Shown here piece by piece: positions 35,716 through 47,856 of a DNA stretch of 64,000 nucleotides. Each line of letters begins with the position of its first letter. Within the stretch, counting starts at the first letter, position 1. Position numbers and translations under genes: made by a program. The notes below the pieces were generated by a model. The model was not told the origin of the DNA and ran no database searches. It worked only from the letters and a program-made list of their open reading frames with translations. Source of the DNA: Aspidiotus rigidus (Eukaryota; Arthropoda; Insecta; Hemiptera; Diaspididae); the NCBI GenBank assembly GCA_035079385.1, contig JAVHKY010000056.1, positions 1,302,001-1,366,000 of the forward strand, in the 5' to 3' direction.

Positions 35716-38700
35716 AGCGCAATGATCATTTGTTTACTCTGCTCTACCGTTTCAATACTTTAATTGTATTGATATTGCTTTCAACGAATTTAAAGAATTC
35801 ATTTCTGATTAGTTTTTGTCTATTGGGTGAAAACGGACACCCAACAACTCTAGTATAACAAAATGTCCAATGGAAAGAAGTGATACCGTCTTATACATTG
35901 CAATACAGTATATAATTCATTTCCATACAACAAAACCTTTAAATTAATACGCTCGAATGATTTATTATCCTTCGCTGAAATATTACATCCTGTGTTCCTT
36001 TGTTCCAGCATTTTGTATGATAAATAATGAGTCGCAAAATCGATGATTTGTAATCTTTAATTACATGAGGATCACTTTTTTGCGATTTGTGCTCACTCCT
36101 GTAGTTAGTAATTCACAATTCCCGTTGTAAGGCTTTTTATTGTCTCGTTCCTACCTATTGTTTCGATTGTGTAAACAACACAACAACGATAGGCCTAACG
36201 CACGAAAATGCGAGATGAGGAAATGACGAACACGCAATATTAAAACAACTTTTTGTTGACATACTCACGCAAACGCTACTCTTCTCTAAATAAATGGTAA
36301 AACAATCGACTTCTTACTAATCGAAAGGTCGGAGAACAAACGTGAGGCTGAAGGAGAAAAAAAGCGATTGCAAGTGGTTCGTCGCTCCTAGAGCACGAAT
36401 CTAAAAATTAGATGTAACATGAATCTTCTTCGAATTAGGGCGAACGACTCATCTAAAGTAGCGCAATTAAGTAATCTGAGTGAAATTCGTTATCTTCGAT
36501 TTCAAAAGAGGTCAATGCAGCCAATACCAACCTCTTAGAGCTATCTCGGAGACTCTATTGAAGAATTCAGACAGAAAACTGAGAACGAGATAATTTACAG
36601 GATAACAATAATAAAGAAACAAAAATGAAAGGCAAAGAAAAGCAATCATTACCACGATATAGTGTGGATAGACTTCTTGTGAAATTACAAATATTTCATT
36701 TCTTTTATTTTACAATATTGCGTAACGGCAATTCAAAGAATAATTTTTAGTTTAAAAATTGTTTTCTGCAATAAATACAAACGATTTCCATTTTGATAAA
36801 GTAATTTATAAGGATCAATTATTCGAGTGAGTCTAACCCTCCTAGAGTATTATCACTGAGAACCTCTTCACAGCTCAAACCCTTCACGAAAGTTTTCTCA
36901 TCCCAACGATTTTGTAATAGGGAACCTGTTCTTAGGTATTTCTTTAAAATGTCTATCAATGATGTTTTTTTGACCTTGACCTAATTAAGGAACTGAAAAA
37001 AAATTTAGAACTTCAAAGTATAAATAGTAGGATTGAAACTCGGAAAATTTTGACCTTAAAGCTATTATACATATGTGTTACGTTCTACTCGTACTACTGA
37101 ATTCGGTCGCTGACCAAAAAAAGTGCTCACAACGCGTATTAAAAGTTACAATTTACTCAATAAGCGTTATGGGCAAAGTTTTTTTTGCTCAGTGGCCGAA
37201 ATGAAATGTTTTTCAACTCCTGGTGAGGAATCTCTTTTCCGGAACATGACCGAATTTCAAAATTTCATATCGCGGGTCCAGAAAGGTACTCAGTACGCGT
37301 AATGAGAAATTTGAGTTTGCGTGTACAGCGTTGTAGGAAGTAAAATTGCTCGTACTACTGATCACAGTAGCATATCGACAGTTACTTAAGATTTTAATAA
37401 TGATATGAACTTCGTCGTCTTCTGTGGCTAAATTTTTTCCAGACTCTGGTCTCAGGGAGTCATAATCTCTAGCTAAAGAGAATTAAACAAATCTTCTTCA
37501 ACTTCAATATTTCCTCAATTTACATCATAAAAAATATTTGGGTTGAGAAATATTTTCAGTCCTTTTTTTTTCCCCTTTCCTACATTAGGAACGAACATAT
37601 TATAGGTAAATAATTCAGTACGGTTACATGCCCGTAAATTACAGGATTATGAATTTGCGACCGGTTTCGGTACAAACGCGTGTGCCATCGACAGACGGAA
37701 ACACGATGAAAGATATCAGCGAAAATCCAAGACAGTTTTAATTCGTTATTGAAATGATTTGGGTGTTAATGAAAGAAAGAAAAAAAAATCGCCACGGATT
37801 TCATCATCAATCATCCAGCGCGCATGAAGTCGTTTTATGTTCAAAATTATGTGTGTTATGAGAAAATGCACGTAGTTATTGTAAGGTTCCGCGGGTTGTA
37901 GTGGTCAATGTTAGTGTTTCAGTGAGAACCACCAATTTGACACGAATTATTTTTTCAAACATAAAAAACCACTTCCGACGGTCAGTAGAAAATTAATTAT
38001 TTATGTTTCAGTAATTACTACCAGGAGAAAGCAAAGACGTATAATAAAATGAAAGGGATGAATGAATCATGAAGATCTTAAAAAAAATGATTGTATATTC
38101 TGCCGAAGAATCAAACCAGAGGGAATTACAACAAAATTGTGAATCGTAAGAAGGTCAGTCCCAATAGCTCAAGAATGTTTAAAGCTCCATTTCCGGAATA
38201 TCATTTTTAGTTTATTGGCGAAAAATGAGAAAATTGCGTGGTAAAATAATGCGCAGATTATTTGAGTTATAAATCAAACAGCTTTGGATTCTTCTAAACA
38301 AGTTTCGAAAGATAGGATCCGAAGTCAAATCCGACTAAGAACATTTCTACAAAATGTCCAGCAACTAGTTCAATTGTATGCAATATTATTTCAATCAGAT
38401 ATACTTCTAGCACGGCCGTGCTTCTAGGGTCTCTTATTTTCTTATTAGCATGTAGAAGAAAAACAATATTAGGTACTCTTATTATATGGACTGAAGAAAT
38501 GTCGCTTTGGTCCTATTAGTAAGTCTACACTGTGCTCTACAGAAAAATGTATGGGCTTATTTGATACAAATTAAGTGGTCTACTCTATTCTTCAACAGGA
38601 GATACTGTAAACAAGAAAATTAAAATGATAGTACACAATCATGGCTAATTAATACGAAACAACTGGATCACCTAGCTCCAAGTTCATGAAATCATCAACG

Positions 38701-40020
38701 ATGAGAAAAACATACACTGACGTTTCTTCATTCATCAAAAACTAGCAGTAAGAAGAAGTCGTTCATTGAAAAAGTAAACAAGTTTACACATTTGCTTCTA
38801 TGAGGAAAGTCTTCCAGTAGCTTCTTAATACAATATTCCCTCCTTAGAGAACATATCATTCAGTTACGTCACCCAGTTATCGCAGAAGGAAGATAAAACA
38901 AACCTAAAAGGTGATCTGTTTGAATCAGCTAATTTCGTACCGTATCAAGGTTATCCGTCATTATTCACATACGAGAAAATAACACAATTCGATATAAAAG
39001 ACACCTGTAGAAGATCTCCGAAGTTGACATCTTAGCACAGAAAGATGTAATAGAATGGGAATACTATTTGAATAGATAATTAGTGCTGTAAAGACAGATA
39101 GAGTAAAATATCAATCTTTTAACGGCCATCGGATGATATTCCAATAAGAATAATTTTAGAGGAGCAGTAAAGTATAGTTAATTTTTTAGAGCGAATAGTG
39201 ACTAGTTGATTGAGTATAATTTTCAAACTGAAATTTAGAAACCAAAGACCACAAAGATAGTGCAATGTACGACTAATGTACTTATCTTATATTGAATACT
39301 GTCTTACCGAATTGTCGGTGGATGCAGCTGAATGAGCAAAGAGCACTACACTCCGCCGATAAAACGAGGCAACACTGAAACTGGTAATTTCGATGAGTTG
39401 GTAATTAAAAATCAATCCATACCAAAGATGATTACACCACGATAATGGTGCGAGACAGCGCAAGGAGACGATGATTGGACTCGATGATGAACGCGTCGAA
39501 ACGAAACACCAGATAGAAATTTCTTTACGATATCAAGACGATACGGGCATTAGTATAGAGTATCTCATCAGATATTATTCTGATAATATAAATACATGAA
39601 CATGAAATACGTACAAGGGATATCGTTTGAGCGAACTGAACATTAATAACGAATACCAAATTTCATTTGGTTCAGAAGCATTATTACAACGCACCTTGGT
39701 CATATATCAACTCACACTTCTTTCTATTCAGCAATTCGTTATTGGTTGTCCGGTTATTGCAAGCCACAATACGATTATCTGCATGGTTCGAAAGGAAATG
39801 ATTGTACTGCAGGTAATCCACCGAATCAAAATGCTTTGGTATCAATCAGAAATTTTTACCCAATAATTTTAAGTACTAGCAATCAGTGAAAGGAGCCTGA
39901 GCACGAAAACACGTAAAATAAGGCGTTGCACCACTATCTACACTACTGCACAACATTACAGAGACAACGGAGATTGTTGCAGAAAGGAAAAACGAGCAAC
40001 CTCGACCTCGGTCCTCGGCA
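35716..40020. other. No supported gene or clear mobile element
   Basis: 4.3 kb of AT-rich, mostly non-repetitive sequence. It may hold the promoter or first exon of sphingomyelin synthase, but I could not identify one. CTCGTACTACTGA-type short repeats occur at 37088 and 37347. Confidence 0.4.
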
Positions 40021-40023
40021 TCT

Positions 40024-40163
40024 CTGCCGTACAAAGTTAATTCGACGTATATGCAGATAATGAATACGAGGAAAAGAGATTATGGGTATATCAGATATAG
40101 CCTCTTTTTCTCGTATTCCTTATTTGCATATAGGTACGTCAATTCAACTTTGTACGGCAGATC
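40024..40163. repeat. MITE family F, copy 2 (hairpin)
   Basis: CTCTGCCGTACAAAGTTAAT and the inverted TCAACTTTGTACGGCAGA, with arms continuing through CGTATATGCA and GAATACGAG. It is compact and near-palindromic. Confidence 0.85.
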
Positions 40164-40282
40164 TTCGGGCTCAATCGTCCAAGTCCCATGTGTTTTCTGT
40201 GACGTTGAATTAGGGTTTCATTGTCAACACGATGACGCTGATATAATTAATTAATTTTTATTCTAGTTCCTTGATATATTGA

Positions 40283-41959
40283 ATTCTGTTCACGTTAAGA
40301 AAGGATAGAAAGTAGTACGAACTACTAAGTGCGTGCCTTGAGGACGGATTACAGAACGGTCACGACTGTCTTCAATTATCAGGCCGGAATACGGAAAATC
40401 AGCAACGCTGTTCAAGTGGGCAATATTTATGTACGCTCTTATGGAAAAGTGAAAACACTTTGAAAAACACGTAATTGTTAAATTGCAAGCGTAGTATTCA
40501 ATTTCAGGGAAGAAGTAAATGAATAAATCAAAAGAGTAAACGATTCTTGATTTTTCAACTAGGTCTTGTCAAGATTGGTTAACTACAAAGCGAGGACAAA
40601 GTGCCGTGGATTACCATGCTTCGTCCCCTGTCTGACTTTAAAAAAAAACGTTTGTATTCCTAACTGGGGAGCCTTCATAACAATAGACCGCCATCTTGAT
40701 TGCAGAAAATGTAAACACTAGCTGACTAGAATAACGTCTGTAAGAGTCAATGTTGAATTTAAATAAAGAGATTTTCAAGTTTTCAACAAAGGATAACTCA
40801 AGGTCGGCTTAATAGATTTGCCTTCAAGGATCAGGCAACACGTATCTTTTGTATAATTAATCCATAAAAATAACCGGGTATTTAATTGCCGGTTAACCGG
40901 TTATTTCTCATGTCCATCACTTATCAAGTTTCCCAATAAACGGTTAATAAAAAATACCGGTTTTTCCCCAACACTAAATTGAGAGCGTATGTAACATTAA
41001 CCCTCTGCCTGCGGGGCGCGTTCTGAAACCATCACCTAACGTTACCGGACAACGTTCGGTGATAAATATCGTCCAATGCGTTCCAAAACTCTCCCAGGTA
41101 ACCACGCCTACTTTTCTTGTGATCATATCGATTTCGCGTTCCGAAACGTTCGGGTGAGCGCACAAAACGTTGCCAGGCGACCGGGTGACGGGAACTTTTT
41201 TCTGTAGATTTTCATCATCTGCTAACAATTGATGGTTTCAGAACGCGCCCCTAGCATTGCCAAGTTTATTCTGGCCTGATAATTGAAGACGGCCGCGGAA
41301 CGGTAGATTAGAATTACCTGGAGCGTTCCACGGCCGTCTTCAATTATCAGGCCGGAATAATAAACTTGGAAATGCTGCGCAAGAGGGTTAAGGTTACATA
41401 CTCTCTTACGGTAAAAACACTCAAAAAACACGTAATCATTAATTTGTGAATATAGCATTTGATTCCAGGGAAAAAGTAAGCAAATATATCGAAAGAGTAA
41501 ACGATTTTCGATTTTTCAAGCCAGGTTTCGTTAAGATTGATCAACTACAAAGCAAATTATGAACGTTTTAAAAAAAAAGTCGGACAGGGGACGAAGCATG
41601 GTAATGTACCGCACTTCGTCCTCTGTCTAACTTTTTTTTTTAAAACGTTCATATCTCGTTTCGTAGTTGATCAATCTTAATGAGACCTGGCTCAAAAAAT
41701 CGAGGATCGTTTACTCTTTCAATATATTTACTTACTTTTTCCCTGAAATCGGATACTATGTTCAAAAATTAACAATTACGTGTTTTTCGAAGTATTTTAC
41801 ATAAGAGCGTGTATAAACATCGCCCTCTTAAACAGCGTTGTCAATTTTCAGTATTCCGGCCTGATAATTGAAGACGGCCGTGAGCGTTCCCTGTTCCGTT
41901 CTGGAGGTACGTTCCAGTTTGTACTACTTTCTATCCCTTCTTAACGTGAACGGAGTATA
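40283..41959. mobile_element. Long member of MITE family C with nested palindromes
   Basis: Begins CTGTTCACGTTAAGAAAGGA and ends with the inverted TTCTTAACGTGAACGGAGTA, the same termini as the short family C hairpins. The inside contains a partial copy of the inner body (40353-40642), an inverted pair around 41002-41036 / 41231-41256 (GGGGCGCGTTCTGAAACCATC and its reverse), a hairpin at 41259-41372, and the 550-bp foldback at 41331-41880. No transposase frame was found. Confidence 0.7.
41331..41880. repeat. 550-bp foldback with ~250-bp arms
   Basis: CGGCCGTCTTCAATTATCAG at the left and its reverse complement at 41861-41880. The arms match almost to the centre (near 41605), through GTAAACGATTTTCGATTTTT, TTGATCAACTACAAA and a GTCGGACAGGGGACGAAG block. 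Inner sequence is repeated at 40353-40642. Confidence 0.85.
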
Positions 41960-41984
41960 GTCAAAAGGAAAGGAGGACGTTTAA

Positions 41985-42625
41985 TATTCTTGGACATTGA
42001 CTATTTCGCTGAATACTACCACGAGAGCGTGCTGCGTGTTATCCGGCAGAGTAAAAGGGACAAAACATCTTCCTCTCTCTCTTAAACCACGGTATAAGAT
42101 GAAGAGGTAATGACACAACGCTAAAATCGTGTCCGCAGTTTTGAAGTTGTACGTACAAACTTCCGCTAGGTTTGCAGCGAACACTCGGGCTGTTTCCCTG
42201 TTCCTTCTACACCCCACCTGCGCCGAGACGTTACCGTTGGTACCCTAGTATTGATGAAATTTCCAAGGATTATAAAAAATCCAAGAATTTACTTAGAAGG
42301 GTGATTCTTTCAAAATTTTATAGAGTAGATTAAATGGTATTTTTATGCCAAATATGAAATGCATCGGCTGATTCCTGATCCTGCAATAAATTTTTGAAAG
42401 TAGCGGCGTTCCCATAAGACTCTGTACATTACCCATCACTTTCATCACGAGCGCTGCGCTCGGAATGTTCAGAACTACTACAAAATCACGGACAGCGTTT
42501 ACCACAGTCAGAATACGTTCGTGTCACTACCTCTTCATCTTATACCGTGTCTTAAACCCACGGCTCAACAAGCAGCACACTCTGGTGGTGGTATCCAGCA
42601 AAGTGAACACTTTTTTAACAATGCA
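41985..42625. repeat. MITE family A, copy 3, split by element B
   Basis: The left half (GAATACTACCACGAGAGCGTGCTGC) and right half (GCAGCACACTCTGG..GGTATCCAGC..TTAACAATGCAAG) are family A arms separated by the 462-bp B insertion. Confidence 0.75.
42088..42549. mobile_element. Element B with perfect 8-bp target duplication
   Basis: Termini CACGGTATAAGATGAAGAGG and the inverted CCTCTTCATCTTATACCGTG. Identical TCTTAAAC octamers flank it (42080-42087, 42550-42557). The 8-bp duplication suggests a hAT- or P-like non-autonomous element. It is nested in the family A copy. Confidence 0.85.
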
Positions 42626-42855
42626 AGTATTTAGAATCGATCCTTTTTTGAAGTTTACGGTCATTCATTATGACGGAGTATACTCAAAAGAGTAAAGAAA
42701 CACAGATACACAAACCGCACTAAAATTTTACACAACTGAGCGCTTTCGGCTAAACAGCCATTCTCAAAGTATAGAAAGCGCCCGTCACTCATAATGCAAG
42801 TATTTGTCTGATACGTGCATTTCTGTCTGTAGTGTATAGCCAATAAGCAAATGTT

Positions 42856-42937
42856 GCCAACCGACGCAAACACTCACTGGGGGCTTTTGTTATCAGGTGC
42901 ATTTATAGGCAACATTACAAATTACAATTTGAAGTAA
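42856..42937. repeat. Repeat M, copy 1
   Basis: CACTGGGGGCTTTTGTTATC followed by AGGTGCATTTATAGGCAACA is nearly identical to 45317-45395. CACTGGGGGCT is also the terminus of the foldback at 45543-46061. Confidence 0.75.
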
Positions 42938-43259
42938 GCCGTTATCGTTGGTACCATAGTATTGATAAAATTTCCAAGGATTATAAAAAATCCCAGAATT
43001 TACTTAGCAGGATGATTCTTTCAAAATTTTATAGAGTAGATGAAATGGTATTTTTATGCCAAGTATCAAATGCGTCAGCTGATTCCTAATCCTGCAATAA
43101 TTTTTTGAAAGTAGCGTTGTTCCCATAACACTCTGTACACTACCTATCCTTTCAACATGAGCGCTGCGCTCGGAATGTTCAGAACTACTTCTAAATCACG
43201 GACAGTGTTTACCACAGCGAGAATACATTCGTGTCACTACCTCTTCACCTTATACCGTG
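42938..43259. repeat. Element B, copy 2, truncated at its left end
   Basis: Closely similar to 42231-42549 (shared blocks include AAATTTCCAAGGATTATAAA and GAGCGCTGCGCTCGGAATGT) and ends CTTATACCGTG at 43259. The left part, about 140 bp in copy 1, is missing and replaced by repeat M. Confidence 0.8.
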
Positions 43260-43496
43260 TTTGTGGCTAAATGAACGTGGTTGAGTGCTGTACCACAAAA
43301 GTCTGAAGGCACTACAAACATACCGCGGAAAAATGTTTCTTGAAAGCGATGGCACACTCGAGAAGTTTGATGAAGATCAACAGAAGGTATATTGTACTAA
43401 TTGCTGCAATGTGACTGCACATTCCATTGTCAAAATCAAAGTCCATGTCGGCATATGCTGTTTGAAAGGCAACATACCCACCCTCTACTTTTGACA

Positions 43497-44048
43497 GAGC
43501 CCTATAAATACTAGTGAGGACATAAGCCGCCATATTCAGTAGTTACGTCATCATTATTTTCAGTTTTTACAGTCTCCTATTCTAATGACTGATAACAGCT
43601 TATCATGATTTGGAAATGATAAGAGAACATACTAGACTAAATGCCAAAGCAAAATGCAAGGCTCAACAGTCAACACTATTGACAAATTACACGGATACGT
43701 TCCGAAATGTTACGGCACATGTTTAGATAATGTATATTTCTTGATTTTTGACAAAAAATATAATGTATTACACACGGTATAGATATTTTAAGATAAATCT
43801 CTCCATTTGCTTGATAATGACGAACCGTCGAAAGCGCGCTCGCGATTCATCTTAAAATATCTATGTGGTTTGTAATACATTATTATTTTTTGTCAAATCA
43901 AGAAATTTACATTATCTAACTATAGAGAAATGCAAAACAGCTTCACTAATCACACATTTCTCATCTGAATAGTGAGCTATGGAGATAAATGATGATGTAA
44001 CGACTAAATATGGCGGACCATGTCCTCACTCGTATTTATAGGGCTCTA
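43497..44048. repeat. MITE family H, copy 2, with nested foldback T
   Basis: The left end GAGCCCTATAAATACTAGTG continuing to GTTACGTCATC and the right end ..GGACCATGTCCTCACTCG then TATTTATAGGGCTC form TIRs of about 60 bp. Family H copy 1 is at 33243-33811. Confidence 0.85.
43722..43921. repeat. 200-bp foldback T inside family H copy
   Basis: TTAGATAATGTA..TTTCTTGATTTTTGACAAAA at the left and TTTTTGTCAAATCAAGAAAT..TACATTATCTAA at the right. The centre holds TTGATAATGACGAACCGTCG then AAAG (43811-43834), resembling the motif at 4971-5005. Confidence 0.8.
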
Positions 44049-44084
44049 CTTTTGAGATCTCACTTTTCCTCTCTTGATACCATA

Positions 44085-44360
44085 TATGAGTGCAATCACT
44101 CGCCATTTACGTTCAAATTTGAAAACCAGAAATAAATAAAGAACTGCAGGTAGGTACATTTTCAAATACTTGGGAACTTTCTTCTTCTGAATATAAACTC
44201 GTAATTGCTTATTCATTTCTGGTTTTTCAATTTGAACGTATGATCGAAACGTACCAGTGTATTTCTTATGAGAATTGATAATGTGATAGAACCAAGAACG
44301 ATACAATCGATCACATTGAAGGGTTTTTGAAGTGTGTTCGCGCGTTGTTGGTAGGCCATA
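44085..44360. repeat. MITE family S, copy 3 (reverse orientation)
   Basis: The reverse complement of 44140-44355 aligns along 6345-6560, with blocks ACACACTTCAAAAACCCTT, AATGTGATCGATTGT and TATCACATTATCAATTC. An internal inverted pair (CCAGAAATAAATAAAG / CTTATTCATTTCTGG) is visible. Confidence 0.75.
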
Positions 44361-44732
44361 CTAATGCAATAGTATTGCCAGTCTTATTACAAGTCACGGT
44401 ATGGATCAGCTTGAATTGATTACTTGCATGCTATGAAGAATGTAGAAGAGATAGTCAGACGTGGGACTCCTTTATACAGTTACTTCAGAGGTGCAGGACA
44501 CAGCAAGAACAGGAGAATTGCAACAACAAAATCATGCGGAAGATAGTACAAGTACATATACCTCAAAACTCTTGTCCTTTACTGTCACCTCCTCACAATG
44601 AGAATGACGCTGGTAATTAGGGAACTTGAAATTAATTCAGAATAAAACTTCAAAGCTGTGGACGACCCGAACGATTAATAAATCTCAAGCCGATAGAGGT
44701 TCGCAGTAGATAAGAAACCGAGAAAACAGCAA
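44361..44732. other. No feature seen
   Basis: Neither a gene nor a clear repeat could be recognised here. Confidence 0.4.
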
Positions 44733-44803
44733 ACATGACGAACTAAAGAACGAGGTAAAAACGCCGTTTAATTTTCCGTGTTGAAGACCGTTCTTAGTTC
44801 GTC
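44733..44803. repeat. Short hairpin
   Basis: CATGACGAACTAAAGAACG pairs with CGTTCTTAGTTCGTCATG around a 34-nt centre. Confidence 0.75.
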
Positions 44804-45027
44804 ATGTATGGAAAACAGAACTAACATTTTCTGTGCGGATATAGTACCTCCGAATAATATTTTCTGCGGCGGTACACTGTACAGTACGTAGGTACCTCCG
44901 AATATTGGATAACGCCATCCTTATTTATTTATTTATCTACATATGCATTTCATTTGTACCCAGTTTCAGATTTTCAGGTCAATTCCTGATTCTTCTACAA
45001 AATATTTTTTTAAATAGGTGAATTTAC

Positions 45028-45167
45028 ATGGACCCTATTTAGCCAAACCCAACCAAGCGACATGATAACAATCTAGAGAAATGTTCCCATATATTATAAG
45101 CGGAGATTCTCCTTTTTGCCAGATTGTTATCATGTCGCTTGGTTGGGTTTGGCTAAAAAGGGTCCAT
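45028..45167. repeat. Near-perfect 47-bp-arm hairpin
   Basis: Arms 45028-45074 and 45121-45167 are reverse complements with about one mismatch around a 46-nt loop. It could be a young MITE or a structured RNA precursor. Confidence 0.9.
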
Positions 45168-45316
45168 ATAAGACTCTGTATTGAAAAAATTTTTCCAGAA
45201 ACCACGTACCACCGAACCAGAGACAAAGCTCGCTTCACCATCATTCTGGGGGAGTATCACAAACTACCACGTTTTGTGGGAGTGAAGATGGGCGCTTGTC
45301 CGTGGTATAAGGCGAT

Positions 45317-45395
45317 GTCGCGAACCGACGCAACTGGGGGCTTGTGTTATCAGGTGCATTTATAGGCAACATTACAAATTACAATTTGAAGTTTT
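45317..45395. repeat. Repeat M, copy 2
   Basis: AACTGGGGGCTTGTGTTATC then AGGTGCATTTATAGGCAACA, matching 42856-42937. Confidence 0.75.
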
Positions 45396-45542
45396 CTTTT
45401 TCAAATAACTTCTTAAAAGGAATTTCTACAAAAAAATCATAAGAATGAAAGTGGTAGAGATTGAAATTTTCTTTAATTTGAGACCACTCTCAAATATCTT
45501 TTTGTTGAAAATATTTTCTGATTATCCTCCATAAATGAATGC

Positions 45543-46061
45543 ATTGAGGGCAGGGAGCCTTTGACTATATATTATAATTATGGACTAGGCTACGCTAAGC
45601 GCCGCGTAACGTGGCACGACATCTCGTAGGTAAGATAACACGCGTTTGAATATAAGCGGCAGCAATCACGTCGTATGAAAATACACGCAAAACGTGGTGC
45701 GTGCCGCTTATGCTTATCAGATGTGTGGCTCATTTTATACACGTCAGCGCAGTCCATTGATCGTTTCAAAATTGATAACACATTTTTGTTTACTTTCGTT
45801 TTGGTAGGAAGTTTTCTATACTTGCATATGGGGAATAAGTGGTTTTCAAGTTTTGCTCAAAAATGAAAGAGTTTCACGAAAAATTGCCAAGAACAAAAGT
45901 TGTAGCCGTTGAAATGTTCTTTTAGAAATGGTCACCTTGAATTTTTCAAAATAGAGGTGTTTTACATGTAATATCTCCGCCAAAACGAAAGTAAACAAAA
46001 ATGTGTTATCAATTTTGAAACGATCAATACATTGTATAGTCAAAAGAGGGAGCCCCCAGTG
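45543..46061. repeat. Foldback element L
   Basis: GGAGCCTTTGACTATAT near the left end and TATAGTCAAAAGAGGGAGCC near the right. An inner pair of about 50 bp (45753-45805 and 45981-46030; TGATCGTTTCAAAATTGATA and its reverse) is nearly perfect. The right end is CCCCCAGTG, the repeat M terminus. Confidence 0.75.
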
Positions 46062-47257
46062 AGCGTTAGCGACATTGCCTTTCAACCTTAGGTATCAACA
46101 TTATCATTAATTTTCTACCTTGTGTCATCAGTTTATCAATATAGACGTATTTAGCTCAGATTTTCGATCGTGCCGGTTTTCTAACGAATTTAACATAATA
46201 ATTATGAGCTGTGTACTGTTCCAGGTAATTCAAAAGGTAGGATTCAAAATTTATTGTTCATTTATAGTTACAAGTATCTGGCTGTGAGTCTGTCCTTCAT
46301 CCTTGTGTCGAATAACCGTGAGTGGACCGATAACTATTCATACTTTTATGATACAACAGAGTATTCAAAACGGTCCTGTATCAAGATAGTATAGTTCAGA
46401 TTCTTGCAGTAGTCAATGTTAGTTTCTCGGTGTCAGTCGCCAGTCGGTGATGAGCGACTTGTCAACAGAACTGAGAAATTGTATCATTACTGGTTTGAAT
46501 AGTGTTATCCCTAGTCATCTGAAATTTAGTGAGGGTAACTGTTATTGTATTACCGACATAAATAATGAGATATACTGAAAATTCATTATTTTCTTTTGGA
46601 GAACTATTCATTTTATGCTTCTGCCAACTATCAGTGTGTTGTACTTGTTTAATAAAAGCGGTTCCTCGAATTTCCTCGCGATCGCTATTAATAAGAGCAG
46701 AAGTTGAACGTTGAATTATCTGTCAGAAAATGAGTGGTGTACAGCATAACTCATTTTTTGAATTATGAAAATCGATTCGCGTTTCAAGTTCATAATAGTC
46801 TTGATAGAATGATTTTTATGTACAATTGTAACAGAAATGGAGGCGGTGCTTATGAGAATCTACAGCTTTTCGCCCACTAGACGGTTTTCTAACATCAAGT
46901 ATTTAACTCTCAAATGGCTCTTTTCTCCTGAAGTGGAATAATTCAGTTATGTCAAACATCGAGAATATCTCAATGGCAGAATTAGAATCGACGGATTCGT
47001 TCAATTTATAATTCAAAGGTCTATTATTTTATTGTGATTCCCGGAATGTAACGCAATATCGAATAAATCTCACAGTAAGTTTTACTATACATCTATGATC
47101 GATATGAATCATGTACTTACGTAAATAATCAGTAATATTTCATCAACACTGAAATCTATTCGTAGGCATAAGATTGTGACCCGTTGAGTATCAAACTTTA
47201 TAAAAAAAACTCGCAGCCCACACAGTTAGCTGCTCGGAATGGCCTTCATTAACTCTG
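46062..47257. other. No supported gene
   Basis: AT-rich unique-looking sequence. Short frames only. Confidence 0.4.
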
Positions 47258-47444
47258 TTAATTGAGGCAAACAGGGAACCTGTTTTATGGGAGTAATCAT
47301 GTGAGTGTCATTTTTTGCTTTTTGTCGTCTCAAGTAGAGTGAACTTTGTTCCTCACCACCTTGAGATCTCTTCTCATTAGGTCAAGTTCTAGGCGCGTTT
47401 TTTTTTTAGTGGTTTCCCCTGTAGGCCTAAGTTCGGAGATCTGA

Positions 47445-47540
47445 TGACGTCATAATCTGATGACGTCACACGATCTGGTGACGTCACGATGGAGATCTGT
47501 GACGTCACGATCATCGTGCCATCACTATCTGATGACGTCA
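47445..47540. promoter_or_regulatory. Cluster of five perfect CRE (TGACGTCA) palindromes
   Basis: TGACGTCA occurs at 47445-47452, 47461-47468, 47479-47486, 47500-47507 and 47533-47540, usually within a GATCTG(A/G)TGACGTCA unit. This is the CREB/ATF consensus. Function here is inference, as it lies inside a repeat element and about 650 bp upstream of a possible exon. Confidence 0.6.
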
Positions 47541-47680
47541 CAGACCTAGTAAAACCACTAATACAGACCTCCTAGATCTATAGTATGAAGGAAGCCTAAG
47601 ACCTAGTACAGAGCTAGGACAAACTGCTAGTATAAGCTATTGATAAAGATCTTGTAAGCTTATGGTATGAAGGATGCCTA

Positions 47681-47856
47681 GACCTAGTATAAAGGAGGCT
47701 TGGACCTAGTATACGCCTAGTATAATACGTAGTATAAACCTAGTATACTATACTGCATGAAGCAGAGAGACCTAGTATAAAGGAGGCTTGGACCTAGTAT
47801 ACGCCTAGTATAATATGTAGTATAAACCTAGTATAATATACTGCATGAAGGAGAGA
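47681..47856. repeat. 88-bp tandem repeat, two copies plus a decayed third
   Basis: Copies begin GACCTAGTATAAAGGAGGCT at 47681 and 47769 and are nearly identical. 47573-47680 is a diverged relative, also rich in CTAGTATAA. Confidence 0.9.
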
